A DNA stretch of 6,957 nucleotides from contig DQCI01000104.1 of the NCBI GenBank assembly GCA_003545125.1, positions 10,777-17,733 of the forward strand, given 5' to 3'. Below the pieces are notes generated by a model. The model did not search any database. It was given only the letters and a program-made list of their open reading frames with translations, and was not told the origin of the DNA. Shown piece by piece: positions 1 through 5,940 of the stretch (the first letter of the stretch is position 1; each line of letters starts with the position of its first letter). This DNA is from Paracoccaceae bacterium. Its GTDB lineage: Bacteria > Pseudomonadota > Alphaproteobacteria > Rhodobacterales > Rhodobacteraceae. The translations under genes were made by a program, and so were the position numbers.

Positions 1-465
1 GGGGCCGGAGAAGTCGGGGCCGGAAAAAAGGCGCCGGGCCGCGGCCTTGTCGGCGGCGTCGGCGCGCATGCCTTGCACGATCGTCTCGTAGATTTCGGTG
101 TAGACCCCCCACCACGCCGTCGCGAGGCCGGGATGGTCGTCTTCTGGCAGGAATTCGATCAGCATTTCGAGAAATACCGCGCCGAAGACCGGGAACATCT
201 CTTCACGAACCCCGACACGCCGGTGAATTCGGCCGAACTCGAACATCTCCGCACGCAGATCACGCCCGGTCTCGAGGCCTTTCAACATCATCGACATCGC
301 GGCAAAGAGCATCATCTCCTGGCGTTTCGGATCATGGATGAACATTGCCTCGGTCTCGGGAAGCTCCTCGAGCAGGCGCTGGTAAAATCGCTCGGTAAAC
401 AGGCACCGGACCGCGCATAAATGATCAATACAGATCGAAACTGTCTCCGCGTTATTCGCCTGCAT
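1..465 (-). CDS. Globin-family heme protein, 3' end beyond window
   Basis: Reading the minus strand from the ATG at 465-463 gives 155 codons with no stop before the window edge, so the gene is partial at its C-terminus. The protein follows the bacterial haemoglobin pattern: a helix-B motif RFYQRLLEELPE (residues 26-37) with Tyr28 at the usual B10 place, Gln49 near distal E7, and GRIHRRVGVREEMFPVFG (78-95) with His81 as the proximal F8 heme ligand. A helix-H segment with AWWGVY (117-122) follows. Single-domain globins are about 140-150 residues, so the globin fold is essentially complete and the remainder is a tail or a second domain. The family binds heme and handles oxygen or nitric oxide, or senses gas when fused to other domains. 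By my alignment to Vitreoscilla haemoglobin, Tyr G5 is Phe91 and the helix-H Glu is Met133, so classical flavohaemoglobin chemistry is doubtful. The start is fixed by GGAGGAG seven bases upstream. It is divergent from the transporter genes, and a functional link to them is not shown. Confidence 0.8.
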   Translation of the reverse strand, partial: MQANNAETVSICIDHLCAVRCLFTERFYQRLLEELPETEAMFIHDPKRQEMMLFAAMSMMLKGLETGRDLRAEMFEFGRIHRRVGVREEMFPVFGAVFLEMLIEFLPEDDHPGLATAWWGVYTEIYETIVQGMRADAADKAAARRLFSGPDFSGP

Positions 466-472
466 GGTGTCG

Positions 473-479
473 CTCCTCC
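473..479 (-). promoter_or_regulatory. Ribosome binding site of the globin gene
   Basis: On the minus strand this reads GGAGGAG, seven bases before the ATG at 465. It is close to a perfect anti-Shine-Dalgarno match and is the main argument that the minus strand, rather than the open plus-strand frame at 73-420, is the coding strand here. Confidence 0.75.
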
Positions 480-602
480 GATTGAACCGCTCGGGGAAAC
501 AGTTGCCGATCAACACCTAACAAATAGTTTTCAAGTCGCCGCCGATTTACCTACGGCCCCCTGCCGCACCCCAGAAAAAAGAAGACAATTTTCCGAAGAG
601 TC

Positions 603-617
603 TTGTGTCGACCACAA
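603..617. promoter_or_regulatory. Inverted repeat TTGTG-N5-CACAA, possible operator
   Basis: TTGTG and its exact reverse complement CACAA are separated by five bases (TCGAC). Symmetric sites of this size between divergent genes are often bound by dimeric regulators. The inner T-N11-A pattern suits a LysR-type protein, and GntR-type sites can look similar. The spacing does not match the usual CRP (TGTGA-N6-TCACA) or FNR (TTGAT-N4-ATCAA) sites. A five-base arm can arise by chance, so this is only a candidate. Confidence 0.3.
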
Positions 618-691
618 CGTACACGGGGCGCAGCTTGCCTTGCGGGGACAGTCTTTGCCGACCCGGGAGGCGGTTTGTTGGGCCGCGACAA

Positions 692-721
692 GACCGGCAG
701 GCCGCCGGTCCATCCTTTTTT
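692..721 (+). terminator. Terminator-like hairpin plus T run, plus strand
   Basis: GACCGGC (692-698) and GCCGGTC (704-710) are perfect reverse complements and form a seven-base-pair, mostly GC stem around a five-base loop. After five bases (CATCC) comes a run of six T. This is the layout of an intrinsic terminator in the plus orientation, although the gap before the T run is longer than ideal. No plus-strand protein gene precedes it. It would therefore end either a small RNA starting between about 470 and 650, or a truncated leader transcript of the TRAP operon. Confidence 0.45.
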
Positions 722-1040
722 GCGCACCCCCGTTTCGTGACTGCTGTTTGGCTCTCCGGTCCCTGTTTTCAGCACGCGACAGATGCCCGAAAGACGTGCC
801 GAACAGAACCGTCAGTCTATGAGCGTTCGTTTTTGGAACTGGCTTCGGACAAGGCCACAGGCAGTACGGATTTTTCGTTTCGGATCGACACTGGGCGCGG
901 TCCATTGCGCGCCAAGGGGAGGTTGGGGCCGCACCCACCGCGACCAGCGGAACTGCCATGAAGACGATCAAATCCACAACCCGGCCCGGGATCCGGTTTC
1001 CGACGCGCTCTACGGCAGCCCGAGAAAATACTGACGATTA

Positions 1041-1071
1041 TTCGGTTGCGGGCGGTGACAAGGCGACCGAA
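1041..1071 (+). promoter_or_regulatory. Stem-loop in the dctP leader
   Basis: TTCGGTTGC (1041-1049) pairs with GCGACCGAA (1063-1071), giving nine pairs in RNA if one G-U pair is allowed, around a 13-base loop. It ends 42 bases before the dctP ribosome binding site, so it would lie in the 5' untranslated region of the TRAP mRNA if transcription starts upstream of it. It could stabilise the mRNA 5' end or, if read as DNA, be a regulator site. No T run follows, so it is not an intrinsic terminator. Confidence 0.35.
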
Positions 1072-1129
1072 ATGGACGACCTTTGAGGCCGAGTCTGATT
1101 GGACTTCCAACCCAAGGAGGATCTGAGAA

Positions 1130-2119
1130 ATGGGTGTTCTGACCAAGATCGCGGGCGCAACTCTCGCGCTCGGTATCGCGGCGCAAACCGCGGGTGCTGC
1201 CGAGCTTAAACTGGCCGACTTCCAGCCGCCGACCCATTTCGTGGTCGATAAGGTCTACGCCCCGTTCACGCAGGCGATCTCGGAAGCGACCGGCGGCAAT
1301 ATGACGGTCGAAATCTTCATGGGTGGAGAGCTTGGGCCGGGCCCGGCGGAGCAATACAACCGCGTCGTCGACGGGGTGGCGGACCTCGCCTTCAGCCTGC
1401 CCGGCTACACCGCGTCGAACTTCCCCTTAACGCTGCTCACCGAGCTACCGGGCTCGATCGACGCCGAGACCGGCACCGACCGGATTCTCGCCAACATCGA
1501 CATGTTGTCCGACGAATACCGCCGCGTGGTGCTGGTGGCGCTGTGGAACAACGCGCCGAACCTTTTGTTCATGGCAGAAAAGCCGGTCAACACACTCGAA
1601 GACCTCGCCGGGCTCAACATCCGCGTGCCCTCGCGCAACGCCGGTATCGTGGTGCAGGCCTGGGGCGCCAACCCGGTGTCGATGCCCGCGCCCGGGATCT
1701 ACAACGCGATGCAGACCGGCGTGCTCGACGGCGCGATGATCGACGCCACCACGCTCGGCGCGTTCAAGCTGGCCGAGGTGACCAACTACATCACCACCGG
1801 CATGGACAGCACGATCTCGGATTTCTTCATCGTCATGAACCGTGACGTATTCGACGGCCTCGACGACACTGCTCAGGCGGCGATCCTCGAGGCGGGCAAG
1901 GCCGCCTCGGTCAACGGCCATGACGCCTGGAACGGCGTGGCCGTCGGGGCGCTCGAGGCGTTTGCGGCCACCGAGGGCAAGCAAGTGATCACCCTGTCCG
2001 ACGATGAAGCCGCGAAGTTCAACGCCGCGTCGGCCGCGGCCGTGGAGCAGATCCTGACCGACGCCGAAGCCGGGGGGATGCCCGCGCGCGCCTTCGTGGA
2101 GGCCCTGCTGGCCGAATGA
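1130..2119 (+). CDS. dctP: TRAP transporter periplasmic receptor, DctP family
   Basis: This is the soluble substrate-binding protein of a tripartite ATP-independent periplasmic transporter. It captures the substrate in the periplasm and delivers it to the DctQ/DctM membrane pair encoded next. The 329-residue length is normal for the family. Residues 1-23 form a Sec signal peptide (Lys6, a hydrophobic Ala/Leu core, then AGA before AELKL), so the mature form begins near residue 24. Family hallmarks are EIFMGGELGP (61-70), the DGVADLAFSLPGY stretch (81-93), and LAGLNIRVPS (159-168), in which Arg165 is the conserved arginine that normally salt-bridges the substrate carboxylate. MQTGVLDGAMID (194-205) follows, as is typical. 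The start is supported by AAGGAGG at 1114-1120, nine bases before the ATG. The stop overlaps the dctQ start (ATGA), so the two are translationally coupled. The substrate is probably an organic acid but cannot be named from sequence. Confidence 0.93.
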   Translation: MGVLTKIAGATLALGIAAQTAGAAELKLADFQPPTHFVVDKVYAPFTQAISEATGGNMTVEIFMGGELGPGPAEQYNRVVDGVADLAFSLPGYTASNFPLTLLTELPGSIDAETGTDRILANIDMLSDEYRRVVLVALWNNAPNLLFMAEKPVNTLEDLAGLNIRVPSRNAGIVVQAWGANPVSMPAPGIYNAMQTGVLDGAMIDATTLGAFKLAEVTNYITTGMDSTISDFFIVMNRDVFDGLDDTAQAAILEAGKAASVNGHDAWNGVAVGALEAFAATEGKQVITLSDDEAAKFNAASAAAVEQILTDAEAGGMPARAFVEALLAE

Positions 2120-2634
2120 ACGGCACCCGCGCCTTGTCGATTGGGGCCTGGTCGACCTTGTTCGGCCAGGCGACGCGCGTCCTCGCGGCGCTCGCGGGGG
2201 TGATCCTGGTCTTCATGGTCGGGCTGATCGCCTTCGGCGTAATCATGCGCTACGTCGTCGGCCAGCCGATCCTCGGGATCAACGAGATCGTGCAGCTCGC
2301 CGCCGTCGCCCTGGCGATGCTGGCGCTGCCCTACACCACTCATGTCCGCGGTCATGTGCGCGCCGACATCTTCGACCGGCCGCTTGGCCCCAAGGGCCGT
2401 TTCGCGGGCGATCTCCTGACCCGGGCGCTCTCGATCGTCACGCTCTGGGTGCTTGTCGGCCGGGCCTGGGACAAAGCCCTCGACGCGATCGAATTCGGCG
2501 ACGAGACCAACATGCTCGGCCTGCCGATCTGGCCGGTCTATGGCTTCGTCGCCGTCGCCGTCGCCCTCACGCTCGTGGTTCTGGCCTTGCAGTTGCTTGG
2601 CATTCTTTTCAGCGGGAAAGCCGTGGATGACTGA
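2116..2634 (+). CDS. dctQ: TRAP transporter small membrane subunit DctQ
   Basis: This is the small four-helix integral membrane subunit of the DctP-class TRAP transporter, which forms a scaffold against the large DctM subunit in the cytoplasmic membrane. The 172 residues contain four hydrophobic segments at about 23-45, 56-73, 97-118 and 139-165. Family features are GVIMRYVVGQPILGINEI (41-58), with the charged Glu57 at the entry to helix 2, and HVRGHVRADIF (76-86), the usual loop after helix 2. The start codon lies inside the dctP stop (ATGA at 2116-2119), which points to coupled translation. The 3' end overlaps dctM by eight bases. In structures of sialic acid TRAP systems this subunit does not carry substrate itself. 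Confidence 0.92.
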   Translation: MNGTRALSIGAWSTLFGQATRVLAALAGVILVFMVGLIAFGVIMRYVVGQPILGINEIVQLAAVALAMLALPYTTHVRGHVRADIFDRPLGPKGRFAGDLLTRALSIVTLWVLVGRAWDKALDAIEFGDETNMLGLPIWPVYGFVAVAVALTLVVLALQLLGILFSGKAVDD

Positions 2635-3931
2635 CCTCGCTTTCGGCTTGCTCGGCTTCGTCGGATTGTTCTCGCTGATGATCCTGCGCACGCCGGTGGC
2701 CTTCGCGATGCTGATGACCGGCTTCTTCGGCATCTGGATGCTCGACGGGCTGCGGCGCGCGGGGGCGGTGCTGTTGACCGAGACCTATTCGTCGGTGGCG
2801 AACTATTCGCTGGTGGTGGTGCCGATGTTCGTCCTGCTCGGCAATATCGCCTCGGAAGCCGGCTTCTCGCGCGGGCTCTACGACGCCGCGCACGCCTGGG
2901 TCGGGCGGATGCGCGGCGGCCTCGCCACCGCCTCGGTGATCGGCTGCGCCGCCTTCTCGGCGGTCTCCGGCTCCTCCGTCGCCACCGCCGTGACCATCGG
3001 CCGGGTGGCGCTGCCGGAGATGAAACGTCTCGGCTACGGTCCCGCGCTTTCGACCGGCGCGATCGCGGCGGGCGGCACGCTGGGTTTCCTGATCCCGCCC
3101 TCCACCGGCTTCGTGATCTACGCGATCCTGACCGAGGAATCGATCGGCCGGCTGTTCATGGCCGGGATCCTGCCGGGCATTCTGATGCTGTCGCTGTTCG
3201 CCGCGGCGATCTGGCTGGTGACCCTGCGCTATCCGGACGCGGGGCCGCGCGGCGAGTACGTGCCCGTTGCCGAGCGCTTCCGCTTGCTCGCGCGCGCCCT
3301 GCCGCTGCTCGCGGTCATCGTGCTGTCGATCGGCGGCATCTATCTCGGTGTCTTCACGCCGGTGGAAGCCTCCGGCATCGGCGCCGGGCTGATCCTCGTC
3401 TTCGCGCTGGCCGGCCGCGTGCTGGATCTTGCCGGGCTGCGCCGGGCGGTGATGGAAACGGTGCGCACCTCGGCGATGCTCTACATGATCGTGATCGGCG
3501 CCAACGTGCTGAACCCCTTCCTCGCGCTCACCGGCGTGCCCGACGGCCTGGGCGCAGGCCTCGCGGCCCTGGGTCTTGGCCCCTACGGCACCTTGCTGGT
3601 GATCCTGCTCAGCTACGTCGTGCTCGGCATGTTCCTCGACGGGCTGGCGATGCTGGTCATTACCGTGCCGATCTACTTCCCGGTCGTCACCGCGCTCGGG
3701 TTCGACCCGATCTGGTTCGGCGTGGTCGCGGTGATCGTGATCGAGATGGGCATGATCACCCCGCCGGTGGGCTTGAACGTCTTCGTCGTGCGCAACGTGG
3801 CCGAGGGCGTGGCGCTCAGCACCGTGTTCCGGGGCATGTTGCCGTTTCTCGTCGCGATGGTCGTGTGCCTCGCCCTGATCGTCGCCTTCCCGCAGATTGC
3901 ACTGATAATTCCAAACTCGATGTACAATTAG
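2627..3931 (+). CDS. dctM: TRAP transporter large membrane subunit DctM
   Basis: This is the substrate-translocating subunit, an elevator-type carrier of the ion transporter superfamily, usually driven by the sodium gradient. I start it at 2627. The frame is open upstream to 2453, but that part lies wholly inside dctQ and reads as an Arg/Ser-rich shadow, whereas MTDLAFGLLGFVGL begins directly with the first membrane helix and gives the usual length of 434 residues. The two hairpin-loop repeats expected of the transport core are visible: SGSSVAT (114-120) with GGTLGFLIPPS (149-159), and LGMFLDGLAM (333-342) with MGMITPPVGLN (374-384). These regions hold the sodium and substrate sites in solved homologues. 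The rest is about a dozen hydrophobic helices. The Shine-Dalgarno site is weak (GGGAAAG, 2614-2620), so translation probably depends on coupling to dctQ. The last codons turn AT-rich and include a rare-looking ATA. Confidence 0.93.
   Translation: MTDLAFGLLGFVGLFSLMILRTPVAFAMLMTGFFGIWMLDGLRRAGAVLLTETYSSVANYSLVVVPMFVLLGNIASEAGFSRGLYDAAHAWVGRMRGGLATASVIGCAAFSAVSGSSVATAVTIGRVALPEMKRLGYGPALSTGAIAAGGTLGFLIPPSTGFVIYAILTEESIGRLFMAGILPGILMLSLFAAAIWLVTLRYPDAGPRGEYVPVAERFRLLARALPLLAVIVLSIGGIYLGVFTPVEASGIGAGLILVFALAGRVLDLAGLRRAVMETVRTSAMLYMIVIGANVLNPFLALTGVPDGLGAGLAALGLGPYGTLLVILLSYVVLGMFLDGLAMLVITVPIYFPVVTALGFDPIWFGVVAVIVIEMGMITPPVGLNVFVVRNVAEGVALSTVFRGMLPFLVAMVVCLALIVAFPQIALIIPNSMYN
3897..3928 (+). promoter_or_regulatory. 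Possible internal promoter before the TAXI genes
   Basis: The end of dctM is unusually AT-rich for this window. It contains TTGCAC (3897-3902) and TACAAT (3923-3928), four and five matches respectively to the sigma-70 -35 and -10 hexamers. The spacer is 20 bases, three more than ideal, which lowers confidence. A transcript from here would start about 80 bases before the TAXI permease and could express the second transporter separately. A five-base inverted repeat CAATT-AGCG-AATTG (3925-3938) overlaps the -10 element and the dctM stop, and it may be chance. Confidence 0.25.
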
Positions 3932-3992
3932 CGAATTGCCGGCGTGACCCCGAGCCGTCATGGCGCGGGACGCGACGACCGGCCGACGACAG

Positions 3993-3998
3993 AAAGGA
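3993..3998 (+). promoter_or_regulatory. Ribosome binding site of the TAXI permease
   Basis: AAAGGA lies 13 bases before the ATG at 4012. The spacing is longer than the optimum, but no better site precedes the in-frame alternatives, and starting further upstream (3865) would put 67 bases inside dctM and add a charged N-terminus unlike a membrane protein. This decides the start in favour of 4012. Confidence 0.5.
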
Positions 3999-4011
3999 CA
4001 CAACGAAACGC

Positions 4012-5940
4012 ATGGAACCGGACCCGCAGGCAGACCGCACCACGCCCCGGCGCGACGCGCTCGTGGCGATGCTCGCCACGACGATGGTGGTTGCCTGCAT
4101 CCTGTGGAATCTCGACGCACCGATCCGGCTGGGCTTCGCTGTCATGACGCAGCAATACATGGCCTTCCAGCTCGGCCTGGCGCTCACGCTCACCTTCGTC
4201 CGCTTCGGGTGGCGGGGTGGCGACAAGCCCGGGATCGGCTTTCTCGACGGGTTTATCGCCCTCGTCGCCTTCGCCACGCTGATGTATGCGGCCTGGGATT
4301 TCGCCTGGCTGCTCAAGGAACAATCCTACCGCCCCTGGCAGATCACGGTGATTGGCACGGTGGTGGTGCTGGCGGTGATGGAAGGCATCCGGCGGCGCGC
4401 GGGCTGGATGCTGTTCATCATCGTCTCGCTTTTCCTTGTCTACGCGCTGTTCGCCGACAAGGTGCCGGGCCGTCTGATCGGCAAGGCGCTCACCCCGGAA
4501 CGGCTGGTGCAATACGTGGGCTTCGACCCGAACGCGGTTTTCTCGACGCCGCTTGCCGTGGGCACGATCATCGTTTTGCTCTTCGTCTTCTTCGGCCAGC
4601 TCCTGTTCGCCGCCGGCGGTGGCAATTTCTTCACCGATCTCGCGATGGCGCTCACCGGCCGGTCGCGCGGGGGGGCCGCCAAGATCTCGGTGGTCGGCTC
4701 GGCGCTGTTCGGCTCGATCTCGGGCAGCGCGGTGTCGAATGTGGTGACCACCGGGGTCGTCACCATCCCGCTGATGCAGCGCGGCGGGTATACCAAGCGC
4801 GACGCGGGTGCGATCGAGGCGGTGGCCTCGACCGGCGGTCAGCTCACGCCGCCGATCATGGGTGCGGCCGCCTTCCTGATGGCGGAGTTCCTCGACATCT
4901 CCTATTTCACCGTCGCCGGCGCAGCGCTGCTGCCGGCGGCACTCTACTACCTCTCGGTGTTCACACAGGTGGACCTCATCGCCGGACGGGACGTGGTGAC
5001 CTCTGCCGAGACCGACATCCTGCCGGCCAGCGCGGTCTTGCGCGAAGGCTGGCATTTCGCGGTACCCTTCGGTCTGCTGCTTGGCGGGCTGTTCTGGTGG
5101 CGGCTCGACCCCGAACAGGCCGCGCTGCTCGCGTCTGCGGCCATCGTTGTCGTCAGCCTTCTGCGCGGCTACCGCGGCAAGCGCCTCAGCCTCGCCACGC
5201 TGGGTCGGGTGTTTGTCGATACTGGCGAGAGCATGGTCAACCTGATCCTGGTCGTTGCCGCGGCGGGCTTCGTGATCGGCGTGCTCAACATCACCGGGCT
5301 CGGCTTTGCGCTCACCCTCGTGCTCGTCGACACGGTGGGCGCCAATCCCGTGGCCTTGCTGATCGTCTCGGCCCTGATCTGCATCGTGCTCGGCATGGGA
5401 ATGCCGACCTCGGGCGTCTACGTGCTGCTCGCGGCCCTTGTGGCCCCCTCGCTGGTGCAGGCGGGCATCTCGCCGCTCGCCGCCAACCTGTTCATCCTCT
5501 ACTTCGGGATGATGTCGATGATCACCCCGCCGGTGGCGCTCGCCGCCTTCGCCGCGGCGACGATCACCGAAGACGACCCGCTCAGGACCGGGATCGCCGC
5601 GATGCGGGTCGGCTGGGCCGCCTTCATCATACCGTTCCTGTTCGTCGCGACGCCGGAGCTGCTGATGCAGGGCGACTGGCCCGCCATTGCGCTGGCGCTC
5701 GGACTCTCGGGCGTGGGCGTGATGGCGATCACCGCCGGGATCGTCGGCTTCTGGGGCCGCCGCCTTGGTCCCGCCCTGCGGCTGGCCTTCGTCGTCAGCG
5801 GCAGCCTCGCCCTGCCGCTCGGGTTCCTGGGCGATGCCCGTATCCTCAACATCCTCGCCGCGCTCGCCGCTGTCGGGCTGAGCCTGACCTTGCGCAAATC
5901 CGCAACCACAGAAACCAAAACAGGGAGACCAGACCCATGA
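4012..5940 (+). CDS. TAXI-type TRAP transporter fused permease (DctQM fusion)
   Basis: This 642-residue polytopic protein joins the small and large TRAP membrane subunits in one chain, the form typical of TRAP systems that use TAXI receptors. The N-terminal part (helices near 17-33, 47-64, 78-100 and 110-147) corresponds to the small subunit plus linker. The transport core begins near residue 180. Signature segments are SISGSAVSNVVTTG (235-248), ASTGGQLTPPIMGAAAF (272-288), LGMGMPTSGVYVL (460-472) and MSMITPPVALAAF (501-513), the paired hairpin loops that bind ion and substrate in this superfamily. Further helices near 556-580, 588-608 and 610-626 form a C-terminal extension. The role is cytoplasmic-membrane import of the ligand delivered by the receptor encoded next, driven by an ion gradient (sodium or proton, undecided here). 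It lies 80 bases after dctM, so it may share the transcript or use its own promoter. Its stop overlaps the receptor start. The ATG at 4012 is my choice; 3865 is in frame but unlikely. Confidence 0.92.
   Translation: MEPDPQADRTTPRRDALVAMLATTMVVACILWNLDAPIRLGFAVMTQQYMAFQLGLALTLTFVRFGWRGGDKPGIGFLDGFIALVAFATLMYAAWDFAWLLKEQSYRPWQITVIGTVVVLAVMEGIRRRAGWMLFIIVSLFLVYALFADKVPGRLIGKALTPERLVQYVGFDPNAVFSTPLAVGTIIVLLFVFFGQLLFAAGGGNFFTDLAMALTGRSRGGAAKISVVGSALFGSISGSAVSNVVTTGVVTIPLMQRGGYTKRDAGAIEAVASTGGQLTPPIMGAAAFLMAEFLDISYFTVAGAALLPAALYYLSVFTQVDLIAGRDVVTSAETDILPASAVLREGWHFAVPFGLLLGGLFWWRLDPEQAALLASAAIVVVSLLRGYRGKRLSLATLGRVFVDTGESMVNLILVVAAAGFVIGVLNITGLGFALTLVLVDTVGANPVALLIVSALICIVLGMGMPTSGVYVLLAALVAPSLVQAGISPLAANLFILYFGMMSMITPPVALAAFAAATITEDDPLRTGIAAMRVGWAAFIIPFLFVATPELLMQGDWPAIALALGLSGVGVMAITAGIVGFWGRRLGPALRLAFVVSGSLALPLGFLGDARILNILAALAAVGLSLTLRKSATTETKTGRPDP

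Larger units (their letters stand above)
466..1129. other. Divergent intergenic region, no supported protein gene
   Basis: About 660 bases separate the divergent globin and dctP starts. Several frames are open across it on both strands, but their translations are rich in Arg, Pro, Cys and Ser, lack recognisable motifs, overlap one another and have no good ribosome binding sites. I therefore call none of them a gene. The base composition is visibly less GC-rich than the flanking coding sequence, with A/T runs near 515-535, 575-595 and 716-721. Both divergent promoters should lie here, but I found no convincing -35/-10 pair and no -24/-12 (sigma-54) motif. The parts I can point to are an inverted repeat at 603-617, a terminator-like hairpin at 692-721 and a leader stem-loop at 1041-1071, each listed separately. 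Confidence 0.6.

Noticed and set aside
1..24. Direct repeat GGGGCCGGA-N6-GGGGCCGGA at the left edge
   Set aside because: It is coding sequence for the globin tail (SGPDFSGP) in a GC-rich genome. Two nine-base copies are not enough to call a repeat element.
73..420. Open plus-strand frame of 115 codons
   Set aside because: It is antisense to the globin gene, has no good ribosome binding site, and its translation shows no family pattern, while the minus strand shows a clear globin and a strong ribosome binding site.
502..514. GTTG-N5-CAAC with a TTGAT half site, considered as an FNR/FnrL-type box for the globin gene
   Set aside because: An FNR box needs TTGAT-N4-ATCAA. Only one half matches at the right spacing, so it is too weak to call.
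605..961. Plus-strand frame of 118 codons
   Set aside because: The composition looks like non-coding GC-rich DNA, and the terminator-like hairpin at 692-721 lies inside it.
531..977. Minus-strand frame of 148 codons in the intergenic region
   Set aside because: The translation is rich in Arg, Cys and Ser with no motif, it overlaps other equally open frames, and no ribosome binding site supports its start.
958..1086. Small 42-codon frame starting MKTIKSTTRP, ending shortly before dctP
   Set aside because: There is only a weak AGCGGA before the ATG, the content is low-complexity and unrecognised, and it spans the leader stem-loop. A real leader peptide is possible but unsupported.
2453..2626. 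Upstream extension of dctM to the first in-frame ATG
   Set aside because: It lies inside dctQ and reads as a Ser/Arg-rich shadow. The start at 2627 gives the normal family length and a membrane helix at the N-terminus.
2609..4120. Long minus-strand frame opposite dctM, and similar ones opposite the TAXI genes
   Set aside because: Their translations are dominated by Arg, His, Asp, Glu and Gln, the usual antisense shadow of GC-rich membrane protein genes.
3960..5936. Plus-strand frame open upstream of the TAXI receptor through the whole permease gene
   Set aside because: The in-frame part before 5937 is an Arg/Ala/Gly-rich out-of-frame reading of the permease. The signal peptide and ribosome binding site place the real start at 5937.
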